From: Actinomadura xylanilytica
GTDB taxonomy: Bacteria; Actinomycetota; Actinomycetes; Streptosporangiales; Streptosporangiaceae
DNA length: 64,000 nucleotides
Reading direction: 5' to 3'
Assembly: GCF_030283145.1 (NCBI RefSeq)
Contig: NZ_JASNWE010000005.1
Coordinates: forward strand, 620,001 to 684,000
Shown here: one piece after another, positions 40,729-49,028 of the stretch
Layout of the letters: each line of letters starts with the position of its first letter
How positions within the stretch are numbered: the first letter of the stretch is position 1
Made by a program: the position numbers and the translations under genes
The notes under the pieces: generated by a model
Databases searched by the model: none
What the model was told of the DNA's origin: nothing
What the model saw: only the letters and a program-made list of their open reading frames with translations

Positions 40729-42057
40729 GTGCGCACCCCCACACCACGCCGGATCACGGTGGCCCTGGCCGCCCTGGGCCTCGGCCTCACGTCCGCCTGC
40801 ACGGCCGGCGGCGGCGGCGGAACCGGCGGCGGCCCGAAGACCGACGAGAAGCAGACCCTCCAGGTGTGGCACGGCTGGAGCGCCGACCACGAGGTCAAAG
40901 GGTTCGAGGACGCGGTCGACGGCTTCCGCAAGCTGCATCCGAACATCACCGTGAAGGTCACCGGCAACCAGACCGACGACCAGATCACCAACGCCATCCG
41001 CGGCGGGAACCCGCCCGACGTCGTCGCCTCCTTCACCACCGACAACCTCGGGCAGTTCTGCCAGAGCGGCGCCTGGCAGGAGCTGACGCCGCGGCTGCGC
41101 GAGGACGGCGTCGACCTGAACATGTTCCCGAAGGCCGTCCAGGACTATACCCAGTTCAAGGGCAGGCGCTGCGCCCTGCCGCTGCTCGCCGACGCCTACG
41201 GCCTCTACTACAACACCGCGCTGATGAAGGGGAACGCGCCGCCCAAGACCATGAGCGAGCTGACGGCGCTGGCCAAGAAGCTCACGGTGCGCGCCCCGGA
41301 CGGGACCATCAAGGTCGCCGGGTTCATGCCGTCGGTCCAGTACTACGAGCACACCCCGCAGCACATCGCCACCAGCTTCGGAGTGAAGTGGCTGACCCCC
41401 GCCGGCACCGCGAACTTCTCCAAGGACCCCGCGTTCAAGGCGTACCTGAAGTGGGAGAAGGACCTGCTCGACTGGTACGGCTACGACAACGCCAAGAAGT
41501 TCATGCGGAGCATGGGCCAGGAGTTCGAGGCGTCCAACCCCTTCCAGAAGGGCAAGGTCGCCATGGCCGTCGACGGCGAGTGGCGCACCAAGTTCATCCA
41601 GAAGGAGGCGCCCGCGCTGGACTACGGCACCGCCCCGCCGCCGGTCTCCGACGACCGGGCGGCCCAGTACGGCGGCGGCTTCACCCTCGGCACCATCATG
41701 GGGATCCCGCGCGGCTCCAAGCACGCCGAGGCCGCCTGGGCGTTCGTCAAATACCTCGCCACCGACACCGGCTCGCTGGTCACCATGGCCAACGCGCTCG
41801 GCAACGTGCCGAGCACGCTGCCGGCGCTGTCGTCGCCGGGACTGAAGCTGCCCGCGCAGTTCGGGACGTTCCTCAACGTGTTCAAGCACCCGGCGACCAC
41901 CACCAGCCCGTCCAGCCCGAACGGCGGCGACTACCTCGTCCAGCTCCAACGGTTCGTCCAGGACGAGTGGGAGACCGGCAAGGTCAAGGACCCCGACCAG
42001 GGGCTTCGCGACCTCGACGCGAAGGTCGACAAGGCGCTCGAGCTGGCGGGCGGCTGA
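40729..42057 (+). CDS. Sugar ABC transporter substrate-binding lipoprotein
   Basis: A 442-residue CUT1-type binding protein. The signal peptide ends in the lipobox LTSAC with Cys24 to be lipidated, then a Gly linker. The mature part shows LQVWHGWSADHEVKGFEDAV, GGNPPDVVASFTTDN and a C-terminal AAWAFVKYLATDTG typical of solute-binding family 1. GTG at 40729 with GAAGGAG upstream. Two bases separate it from the first permease. Substrate not predictable; GH4 and GlcNAc-kinase-like genes downstream suggest a beta-linked disaccharide. Confidence 0.92.
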   Translation: MRTPTPRRITVALAALGLGLTSACTAGGGGGTGGGPKTDEKQTLQVWHGWSADHEVKGFEDAVDGFRKLHPNITVKVTGNQTDDQITNAIRGGNPPDVVASFTTDNLGQFCQSGAWQELTPRLREDGVDLNMFPKAVQDYTQFKGRRCALPLLADAYGLYYNTALMKGNAPPKTMSELTALAKKLTVRAPDGTIKVAGFMPSVQYYEHTPQHIATSFGVKWLTPAGTANFSKDPAFKAYLKWEKDLLDWYGYDNAKKFMRSMGQEFEASNPFQKGKVAMAVDGEWRTKFIQKEAPALDYGTAPPPVSDDRAAQYGGGFTLGTIMGIPRGSKHAEAAWAFVKYLATDTGSLVTMANALGNVPSTLPALSSPGLKLPAQFGTFLNVFKHPATTTSPSSPNGGDYLVQLQRFVQDEWETGKVKDPDQGLRDLDAKVDKALELAGG

Positions 42058-42059
42058 GG

Positions 42060-43034
42060 ATGGCCGCCGTCACCGGCGCCTCCGCGGCGGCACCGCGCGG
42101 GCGGACGGCCGGCGCGCGGGCGCGGCGCCACCGCCGGCTCCGGGTGCTGGCCTTCCTGTCGCCGTGGCTCATCGGCTTCACGCTGTTCTTCGGGTATCCG
42201 CTGCTGGCCACGGTGTACTTCTCGTTCACCCGGTACGACCTGTTCAACCTGGAGTACGTCGGCCTGACCAACTACCGGTACCTGTTCGGCGACCAGGACG
42301 CCCGGCGGTCCATGCTCAACACGCTGTGGCTGGTCACGCTCATGGTGCCGCTGCGGGTGCTGTTCGGGCTGGGCGCGGCGCAGCTCCTGGCCCACCTCAA
42401 ACGCGGCGGCGGCCTGTTCCGCTCGATCTTCTACCTGCCCTACCTGGTCCCGCCGGTGTCGGCGACGGTCGCGTTCGTGTTCGTGCTGAACCCGGGGACC
42501 GGGCCGGTCGACCACCTCGCGGACCTGGCCGGGATCCCGCTGCCCGACTGGTTCAACGACCCCGACTGGAGCAAGCCCGGCCTCGCGCTGCTCGGCCTGT
42601 GGGCCGTCGGCGACGTGATGATCATCCTGCTGGCCGCCGTGCTGGACGTGCCGCGGCAGCTCTACGAGGCCGCCGAGATCGACGGTGCAGGCCCCTGGCA
42701 GCGGTTCCGGCACATCACCCTGCCCACCGTCTCCCCCGTGCTGGCGTTCGCCGCGGTGACCGGAGTCATCCAGACCCTCCAGTACTTCACCCAGGCGATG
42801 GTCGCGGGGAAGGTCGCGGCCGGGCAGAGCGACCAGCCCGGCACCCAGCTCGCGCCCGGCTACCCCGGCGGCTCCACGCTGACGTTCCCGCAGTACCTGT
42901 ACGACGAGGGGTTCCGGCAGTTCAACATGGGCTACGCGTGCGTGCTGGCGCTGCTGCTGTTCGCCGTCGCGATGCTCTTCACCCTGCTGCTGCTCCGGCA
43001 GTTCCACTCCTTCGCCGACGGGGAGGCGTCATGA
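42060..43034 (+). CDS. Sugar ABC transporter permease (MalF-like)
   Basis: A 324-residue CUT1 permease with six helices starting near residue 30. The EAA loop reads LYEAAEIDGAGPWQRFRHITLP. The extracytoplasmic loop between later helices (residues 245-280) is long and Gly/Pro rich. ATG at 42060 lies two bases after the binding protein stop and the gene overlaps the next permease by ATGA, so the whole transporter is one translational unit. No ATPase is present in this cluster; a shared MsmK-type ATPase is needed. Confidence 0.92.
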   Translation: MAAVTGASAAAPRGRTAGARARRHRRLRVLAFLSPWLIGFTLFFGYPLLATVYFSFTRYDLFNLEYVGLTNYRYLFGDQDARRSMLNTLWLVTLMVPLRVLFGLGAAQLLAHLKRGGGLFRSIFYLPYLVPPVSATVAFVFVLNPGTGPVDHLADLAGIPLPDWFNDPDWSKPGLALLGLWAVGDVMIILLAAVLDVPRQLYEAAEIDGAGPWQRFRHITLPTVSPVLAFAAVTGVIQTLQYFTQAMVAGKVAAGQSDQPGTQLAPGYPGGSTLTFPQYLYDEGFRQFNMGYACVLALLLFAVAMLFTLLLLRQFHSFADGEAS

Positions 43035-43954
43035 CCGGCACCGCGGCCCGCGCACTGACTCGCACCGCGGCCCGCGCACTGACCCGCACCGCGACCGCGC
43101 CGGCAGGCGGCCGTCCGCGCCGGGGCCCCGGCGGCCCGCGCGGGCGCCGGGCGCTGCTGTGGGTGGCCGCGCACGCGGTCGCGATCGCGCTGTCGCTGAT
43201 GTTCCTGGCGCCCCTGCTGTTCATGTTCCTCACCGCGGTGATGTCGGACGAGCAGACACTCAGCGGCGACCTGTGGCCCGCGCACTGGCAGTGGGGCAAC
43301 TTCACCGAGGTGCTGTCGGGCGACATGGCGCGCTGGCTCGGCAACAGCCTGCTGTACGCGGTGCTCGGCACGCTGTTCATGCTGCTGTCGAGCGTCCCGG
43401 TCGCCTACGCACTGGCCCGGTTCAGGTTCCGGGGCCGCAAGGTGGCGTTCGTGCTGGTCATCACCACGATGATGCTGCCCCCTCAGATCACCGTGGTGCC
43501 GCTGTACATCGTCTGGGCGCGGTTCGAGCTCACCGGGACGCTGTGGCCGCTGATCCTGCCGCTGCTGTTCGGCGACGCCTTCTCCATCTTCCTGCTACGG
43601 CAGTTCCTGGTGACGATCCCGCGCGACTACGCCGACGCGGCCCGGGTGGACGGCTGCGGCGAGTTCACCACCATGGTGCGGGTGGTCCTGCCGATGGCGC
43701 GGCCCGCGCTGGCGGCGGTGGCGCTGTTCCAGTTCTTCTACTGCTGGAACGACTACTACGGGCCGCTGGTGTACGCCAAGCCCGACGCCTGGCCGCTGGC
43801 CGTGGGCATCGCCACCTTCCGCGCGGCGCACAACGTCGAATGGAACCTGACCATGGCCGCGACGCTGCTCACCGTGCTGCCGGTGATCGTCGTGTTCCTC
43901 CTCGCCCAGCGCGTCTTCGTGCAGGGCATCACACTGACGGGAGTCAAGGGTTGA
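43031..43954 (+). CDS. Sugar ABC transporter permease (MalG-like)
   Basis: A 307-residue permease, six helices, EAA loop YADAARVDGCGEFTTMVRVVLP, C-terminal FVQGITLTGVKG typical of CUT1 MalG partners. The N-terminal cytoplasmic tail contains a 24-bp tandem duplication encoding AARALTRT twice (residues 5-20). Starts in the ATGA overlap with the first permease. Its stop overlaps the TTG start of the GH4 gene. Confidence 0.92.
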   Translation: MTGTAARALTRTAARALTRTATAPAGGRPRRGPGGPRGRRALLWVAAHAVAIALSLMFLAPLLFMFLTAVMSDEQTLSGDLWPAHWQWGNFTEVLSGDMARWLGNSLLYAVLGTLFMLLSSVPVAYALARFRFRGRKVAFVLVITTMMLPPQITVVPLYIVWARFELTGTLWPLILPLLFGDAFSIFLLRQFLVTIPRDYADAARVDGCGEFTTMVRVVLPMARPALAAVALFQFFYCWNDYYGPLVYAKPDAWPLAVGIATFRAAHNVEWNLTMAATLLTVLPVIVVFLLAQRVFVQGITLTGVKG

Positions 43955-45207
43955 AGCTGGTGGTCGTCGGGGGAGGCTCGACCTACACCCCGGAACTGGT
44001 CGACGGGCTCGCCCGTACGCGCGCGGAGCCGCAGGTCGGCGAACTGGTCCTGGCCGACCCGGACGCGGAACGGCTCGCCCTGGTCGGCGGCCTGGCCGCC
44101 CGGATGTTCGCCCGCGAGGGCCATCCCGGGACGGTCCGGACCACCACCGACCTCGACGGGGCGGTCGACGGCGCCGACGTCGTGCTGCTGCAACTGCGGG
44201 TCGGCGGGCAGGCGGCCCGGCACCTGGACGAGACGATCCCGCTCGCGTGCGGGTGCGTCGGGCAGGAGACCACCGGCGCGGGCGGGCTCGCCAAGGCGCT
44301 GCGCACCGTCCCGGTCGTGCTCGACATCGCGGCCCGCGTCGCCGCCCGCGCCCCGGACGCGTGGATCGTCGACTTCACCAACCCCGTCGGCATCGTCACC
44401 CGGGCGCTGCTGGACGCCGGGCACCGCGCGGTCGGGCTGTGCAACGTGGCGATCGGCGTCCAGCGGCGCTTCGCCGCGCTGCTGGGCGTCCCCCCGGACC
44501 GGGTCGAGGCGGGCCACGTCGGCCTCAACCACCTCACCTGGACCCGCTCGGCCCGGGTCGACGGGACCGACGCACTCCCCCGGCTGCTGTCGGAGCACCT
44601 GGACGCGGTCGCCGCCGGGACCGGGCTCCCCGCACCGTTCATCGCGCGGCTCGGCGCCGTCCCGTCCTACTACCTGCGCTACTTCTATGCGCACGACCAG
44701 GTCGTGGAGGAGCTGCGCGGCTCGCCCTCACGCGCGCAGGAGGTGGCGGCGCTCGAGCGCGAGCTTCTGGCGATGTACGCCGACCCGGCCCTGGACACCA
44801 AGCCGGCCCGGCTGGAGGAGCGCGGCGGCGCCTTCTACTCCGAGGCCGCCGTCCAGCTCGTCGCGTCCCTCCTCGGCGACCGGGGCGACACCCAGGTGGT
44901 GAACGTCCGCAACGGCGGCACGCTGCCGTTCCTGGACCCGCGCGCCGTCATCGAGGTCCCGGCGCGGATCACCGCCGCCGGGCCGGTGCCGCTGCCCGTG
45001 GACCCGGTGGAACCGCTCTACGCGGGACTGATCGCGCACGTGTCGGCCTACGAGGAGCTGGCCCTGGACGCGGCGCTGCGCGGCGGCGCCGACCGCGTCG
45101 CCGCCGCCCTGCTGGCGCACCCGCTGGTCGGGCAGGCCGGCACCGCCGAGCGCCTCGCCCGCGACCTGATCGCCGCCAACCGCGCCCACCTGCCCTGGGC
45201 CACCTGA
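43951..45207 (+). CDS. GH4 family 6-phospho-beta-glucosidase-like enzyme
   Basis: A 418-residue NAD- and metal-dependent GH4 hydrolase. NAD motif VVVGGGSTYTPELV at the start; VDFTNPVGIVTRALL; metal-binding Cys in GLCNVAIG and His in GLNHLTW; a FYSEAAVQL segment. GH4 enzymes act by redox elimination and this subgroup usually cleaves 6-phospho-beta-glucosides. Since sugars here enter by ABC transport, unphosphorylated, a kinase is needed first; the next gene is a sugar kinase. Start is TTG at 43951, overlapping the previous stop (TTGA). Confidence 0.9.
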   Translation: MKLVVVGGGSTYTPELVDGLARTRAEPQVGELVLADPDAERLALVGGLAARMFAREGHPGTVRTTTDLDGAVDGADVVLLQLRVGGQAARHLDETIPLACGCVGQETTGAGGLAKALRTVPVVLDIAARVAARAPDAWIVDFTNPVGIVTRALLDAGHRAVGLCNVAIGVQRRFAALLGVPPDRVEAGHVGLNHLTWTRSARVDGTDALPRLLSEHLDAVAAGTGLPAPFIARLGAVPSYYLRYFYAHDQVVEELRGSPSRAQEVAALERELLAMYADPALDTKPARLEERGGAFYSEAAVQLVASLLGDRGDTQVVNVRNGGTLPFLDPRAVIEVPARITAAGPVPLPVDPVEPLYAGLIAHVSAYEELALDAALRGGADRVAAALLAHPLVGQAGTAERLARDLIAANRAHLPWAT

Positions 45208-46241
45208 TGCCGCCGGTGCTGGTCGCGGTCGACGGCGGCAACAGCAAGACCGACGTGGCCGTGGCCGGGGTCGGCGGGGAGCTGCTCGGCACCGCCCGCG
45301 GCGGCGGGTTCCACCCGCACCTCGGCGGCCTCGGCCCCGCGGTGGACGGGCTGACCGCCGCCATCGGCGGCGCGCTCGACGCCGCGGGCGCCGCGGCCGG
45401 CGACGTCGTCCACCTGGCCGCGTACCTGGCGAACGTGGACCTCCCCGACGAGGAGGAGCGGCTGAAGGGGCTCCTGCTCGCCCGCGGCGTCGCGCCGGAC
45501 GTCACGGTCGGCAACGACACCTTCGCCCTGCTGCGCAGCGCCGCCACCGAGGGCTGGGGCGTCGCGGTGGTCTGCGGCGCGGGCATCAACTGCGCGGGCG
45601 TGGCGCCCGACGGCCGCACCGCCCGCTTCCCGTCCCTCGGCGCACACACCGGCGATTGGGGCGGCGGCGGCGAGCTCGGCCGGGCCGCGCTCTGGCACGC
45701 GGTGCGCGCCGAGGACGGCCGCGGCCCGCACACCGCGCTGTCGGCCGCGGTCGCCGCGCACTTCGGCGTGGACCGTGCCATCGACGCGGGCCTCGGCGTC
45801 CACCGGGGCCACATCGCCGAGAGCCGGCTCACCGGGCTGGCGCCCGTCCTGCTCGACGCCGCCGCGGCCGGCGACCCGGTCGCGCTCGGTGTGGCGGGAC
45901 GGCTCGCCGAGGAGGTCGCGCTGCTCGGCTCGGTCGCGCTGCGGCGGCTGGATCTGCTGGAGATCCCCGCCGACGTCGTGCTCGGCGGCGGGGTGCTGGC
46001 CGCCCGGCGCCCCGTCCTGATGGACGCCGTTCGGGAATGGTACTCGCGCCTGGCGCCGCGGGCCCGGCTCGTCGTCCCCGGCGAACCGCCGCTGCTCGGG
46101 GCCGCCCTACTCGGCCTGGACCATCTGGCCGCCCCGCCCGCCGCGTACGCGGCGCTGCGCGCCGCGTTCCATCGCCGGACGCCCCCGGTGCAGGCGCGGA
46201 CCGTGCTAGATCATCGAGGTGCGCCGGGGCACGGGCCTTGA
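45207..46241 (+). CDS. BadF/BadG-type sugar kinase (N-acetylglucosamine kinase-like)
   Basis: A 344-residue ASKHA-fold kinase. Phosphate 1 motif AVDGGNSKTDVAV, phosphate 2/adenosine region VCGAGINCAGVAPDG and ADVVLGGGVLAA, and DWGGGGELGRAAL near the active site match N-acetylglucosamine kinases of the BadF/BadG/BcrA/BcrD family. ATG overlaps the GH4 stop (TGATG). It probably phosphorylates the imported sugar or the released amino sugar. The last 20 residues look degenerate and contain the 46236 palindrome. Confidence 0.88.
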   Translation: MPPVLVAVDGGNSKTDVAVAGVGGELLGTARGGGFHPHLGGLGPAVDGLTAAIGGALDAAGAAAGDVVHLAAYLANVDLPDEEERLKGLLLARGVAPDVTVGNDTFALLRSAATEGWGVAVVCGAGINCAGVAPDGRTARFPSLGAHTGDWGGGGELGRAALWHAVRAEDGRGPHTALSAAVAAHFGVDRAIDAGLGVHRGHIAESRLTGLAPVLLDAAAAGDPVALGVAGRLAEEVALLGSVALRRLDLLEIPADVVLGGGVLAARRPVLMDAVREWYSRLAPRARLVVPGEPPLLGAALLGLDHLAAPPAAYAALRAAFHRRTPPVQARTVLDHRGAPGHGP

Positions 46242-46251
46242 CGCTGTAAGG
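46236..46251. promoter_or_regulatory. 16-bp motif CCTTGACGCTGTAAGG
   Basis: Third copy of the motif also found at 905 and 9387 (14 of 16 positions shared with 9387). Lies 55 bases before the start of the F420 oxidoreductase gene and overlaps the end of the kinase gene. Confidence 0.4.
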
Positions 46252-46306
46252 CGCGGCCCGGGCGGAGATAGGGTCGGACCTTTCGACGATGACGAGGAGG
46301 AGCGCC

Positions 46307-47218
46307 GTGCTCATCGGGTTCGCCGTGCCGGTGTCGGGAGCGTGGGCCACCCCGGCCAACCAGGTGCTGATCGCCCAGCGGGCCGAGGAGCTCGGCTACC
46401 ACTCGCTGTGGACGCTGCAACGGCTGGTCAACCCGGCCGACACCGCCGACCACACCTACCGCAACGTGTCCGATCCGCTGATCACCCTGGCCTACCTCGC
46501 CGGGTACACCAGCCGGGTCCGGCTCGGCGTGGCCATCGTCAACGTCCCGTTCACCTCGCCGCCGCTGCTGGCCAAGCAGGCCGCCACGCTCGACCATGTC
46601 ACCGGCGGGCGGCTCGACCTCGGGCTCGGCCTCGGCTGGATGCCCGCCGAGTTCGCCGCCACCGGCGTGCCGATGGAGCGCCGCGGCGCCCGCGCCGAGG
46701 AGTTCGTCGCGGCGCTGCGCTCGCTGTGGGCCGACGAGGTGAGCGAGTTCCACGGGGAGTTCTACGACATCCCGCCGGTGCTGTTCGACCCCAAGCCGCT
46801 CCAGTCGCCCGAGCCGCCGATCCTGATGGGCGGCTCGTCCGAGCCGGCGCTGCGCCGCGCCGGCCGGCTCGCGGCGGGCTGGGTCAGCTCCAGCCGCGCC
46901 GACCTGGCCGGGATCGGGCGCTCGATCGAGATCGTCCGGGAGTCGGCCGAGAAGGCCGGCCGCGACCCGGCGGCGCTGCGGTTCGTGTGCCGGGGTGCGG
47001 TCCGGGTGCGTCCCGCGGGCGCCCCCGGCCGCCGGCCGCTGACCGGGTCGCACGAGGAGATCCGGTCCGACTTCGGGGTGCTCGCCGAGCAGGGCGTGAC
47101 CGAGCTGTTCGTGGACGTGAACTTCGACCCCGAGCTGACCGGTCCGGACGCCGACCCCTGGGACTCGATGTACCTCGCGCGCGAAGCGCTGGACGCCTTC
47201 GCCCCGCCGCGGCTGTGA
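46307..47218 (+). CDS. LLM-class F420-dependent oxidoreductase
   Basis: A 303-residue luciferase-like TIM-barrel enzyme. Typical are the N-terminal IGFAVPVSGAWATP, AEELGYHSLW, LGVAIVNVPFTSPPLLAKQAATLD, GRLDLGLGLGW and ILMGGSSEPALRRAGR segments of the F420-type subfamily. It should transfer hydride between F420 and an unknown substrate. GTG at 46307 is preferred because AGGAGGAG lies just upstream; the ATG at 46289 has none. Confidence 0.9.
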   Translation: MLIGFAVPVSGAWATPANQVLIAQRAEELGYHSLWTLQRLVNPADTADHTYRNVSDPLITLAYLAGYTSRVRLGVAIVNVPFTSPPLLAKQAATLDHVTGGRLDLGLGLGWMPAEFAATGVPMERRGARAEEFVAALRSLWADEVSEFHGEFYDIPPVLFDPKPLQSPEPPILMGGSSEPALRRAGRLAAGWVSSSRADLAGIGRSIEIVRESAEKAGRDPAALRFVCRGAVRVRPAGAPGRRPLTGSHEEIRSDFGVLAEQGVTELFVDVNFDPELTGPDADPWDSMYLAREALDAFAPPRL

Positions 47219-47257
47219 CCGGTGCGGCGGGGCCCGCCGGGCCCCGCCGCCGGCGGA

Positions 47258-47698
47258 TCACAGCGACGGTCGGCGGCCCTCCCAGGGGGTGCTGAGCACG
47301 ACCGTGGTGCGGGTGGCGACGTTGGCGGCGGCGCGGATCTGCTGGAGCAGTTCCTCCAGCTCGTTCGGCGAGGCCACTCGCACCTTGAGGATGTAGCTCT
47401 CCTCCCCCGCCACCGAATGGCACGCCTCGATGGCGGTGAGGCCCTCCAGCCGCTCGGGCGCGTCGTCGGGCGCGGCCGGGTCGATCGGCTTGATCGACAC
47501 GAACGCGGTCAGCGGCAGCCCGATCTGCTGGTGGTCGAGCTGGGCGGTGAAGCCCGTGACGATGCCGCGCTTCTGCAACCGCCGCACCCGCTGGTGCACG
47601 GCCGATACCGACAGCCCCGTCTCCTTGGCCAGATCGGTGAAGCTCATCCGGCCGTCGTCGGCGAGCAGGGCCAGGATCTGACGATCGATCTCCTCCAC
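47258..47698 (-). CDS. Lrp/AsnC-family regulator
   Basis: A 146-residue regulator: helix-turn-helix at residues 4-50 (IDRQILALLADDGRMSFTDLA, GLSVSAVHQRVRRLQ) and a C-terminal ligand-binding RAM domain with VAGEESYILKVRVAS. Lrp proteins respond to amino acids. Given the lysine genes in the window, lysine is a possible signal, but it is 18 kb from kamA and has no nearby partner. Convergent with the F420 oxidoreductase. Confidence 0.92.
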   Translation of the reverse strand: MEEIDRQILALLADDGRMSFTDLAKETGLSVSAVHQRVRRLQKRGIVTGFTAQLDHQQIGLPLTAFVSIKPIDPAAPDDAPERLEGLTAIEACHSVAGEESYILKVRVASPNELEELLQQIRAAANVATRTTVVLSTPWEGRRPSL

Positions 47699-47789
47699 CC
47701 CGGAAATCTAGCGTGCCCGCGGGCGCCCTGCCGACCCCTCGGGGTATCACAGATCGGCGCCATCGCGCGCGGGCGGGGCCCCGGGCAGG

Positions 47790-48869
47790 TCAGGAGGCGC
47801 GCCCGGGCCCCCGCCCGCCGCCGCGTCCCGTCCCCCGGCCCGGCCCCCGCCCCGTCCTCGGCGGACCGCAGCTCCCCCGGACGACCAGCTCGGTCGGCAG
47901 CAGCACCGGCCCGGTCCGGCCCCGGCGGCTGCGGTCGCGCAGCAGCAGCTCGGTGGCGCGGTAGCCGATGTCGTGGGCGGGCCGCGCGACGGCGGTCAGC
48001 GGCGGGTCGCACAGCTCGGCCCACGGCGCGTCGTCGACCATCCCGATCGAGACGTCGGCGGGCACCCGCAGGTCGAGCTCGCGGGCGACCAGCACGGCCG
48101 CCTCGCCGAGCAGGTGCCCGGCCGCCAGCACCGCGGTCGCGTCCTGCCGCCGCTGCAACAGGCCCGCCGCCGCGGCGTAGGCGCTGTCGCGGGACGGCCG
48201 GGCGGTCACGACCAGGTCCTCGTCGACCGGGACGCCCAGCTCGCCCAGGGCCGTGCGGAAGGCCCGCTCCCGCACGCCCTGGACCGCCCGCGGCGCCGCC
48301 GCCCCGAGGAAGGCGACGCGGCGGTGGCCGAGGCCCACCAGGTACTCGGCGAGCGCGCGGACCCCGGCGCCGTCGTCGGCCCGGACCGACGGGATCTCCG
48401 GCAGCCCCGGCAGGGCCCGGTCGGCGAACACCACGCTGGCCCCGACGCCGGCGGCGGCGCGCCACTCGGCCGTCTCGCCGGCGGGGATCGCGATGATGCC
48501 GTCGACCCGCTGCCCGACGAGCCGGTCGACGATCTCGGCCTCGCGCGCCGCGTCGCCATGCGAGACGTCCAGCACCACGTGCTCGCCGAGGCTGGCGGCG
48601 CAGGCCAGCACGCCGGCGATCAGCTCGGCGCGGAACGGGTCGGTGACGTCGGGGACCACCAGGCCGATGCCGCCGCTGCTGCGCAGCTTCAGGCCGCGAC
48701 CGAGGGCGCTCGGGCGGTAGTCCAGCTCGGCCGCGGCGGCCAGCACACGCGCGCGGGTCGGCGCGCTCACCGAGCCGGTGCCGGAGAAGACCCGCGAGAC
48801 GGTGGCGATGCCGACCCCCGCCGCCGCGGCCACGTCCTTGATCGTCGCCGTCCGCCGCCCCTGCGCCAC
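47790..48869 (-). CDS. LacI-family repressor
   Basis: A 359-residue LacI regulator: DNA-binding domain TIKDVAAAAGVGIATVSRVF at residues 9-28, hinge SALGRGLKLRSSGGIGLVVP, and a sugar-binding domain (LDVSHGDAAREAEIVDRL, ADVSIGMVDDAPWAEL). The C-terminal 25 residues are a Gly/Arg/Pro-rich tail not found in most members. GTG at 48869 has GGGAGG upstream. Divergent from a CUT1 ATPase; two palindromes GGAAACGTTTCC lie between, so it most likely represses that gene and itself. Confidence 0.92.
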   Translation of the reverse strand: MAQGRRTATIKDVAAAAGVGIATVSRVFSGTGSVSAPTRARVLAAAAELDYRPSALGRGLKLRSSGGIGLVVPDVTDPFRAELIAGVLACAASLGEHVVLDVSHGDAAREAEIVDRLVGQRVDGIIAIPAGETAEWRAAAGVGASVVFADRALPGLPEIPSVRADDGAGVRALAEYLVGLGHRRVAFLGAAAPRAVQGVRERAFRTALGELGVPVDEDLVVTARPSRDSAYAAAAGLLQRRQDATAVLAAGHLLGEAAVLVARELDLRVPADVSIGMVDDAPWAELCDPPLTAVARPAHDIGYRATELLLRDRSRRGRTGPVLLPTELVVRGSCGPPRTGRGPGRGTGRGGGRGPGRAS

Positions 48870-48934
48870 GCTCCGCCTCCCGTCCCGGCCCACCACCGCG
48901 GGCCGCCACGATCTTCCCACAACGGACCTTTCTC

Positions 48935-48948
48935 TGGAAACGTTTCCA
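48935..48948. promoter_or_regulatory. LacI operator 1, TGGAAACGTTTCCA
   Basis: Perfect 14-bp palindrome in the divergent region, 66 bases from the repressor start. Classical LacI/GalR half-sites with a central CG. Confidence 0.9.
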
Positions 48949-49000
48949 TGATGTTTAATCCACCCATTGGTACGAATGCCCTGCTGGACAGGGATTGATG

Positions 49001-49012
49001 GGAAACGTTTCC
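49001..49012. promoter_or_regulatory. LacI operator 2, GGAAACGTTTCC
   Basis: Second perfect palindrome, 17 bases before the ATPase start codon, centre-to-centre 65 bases from operator 1, which would allow looping by a tetrameric or cooperating repressor. Confidence 0.9.
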
Positions 49013-49028
49013 ATCGAGAGGGGATCTG

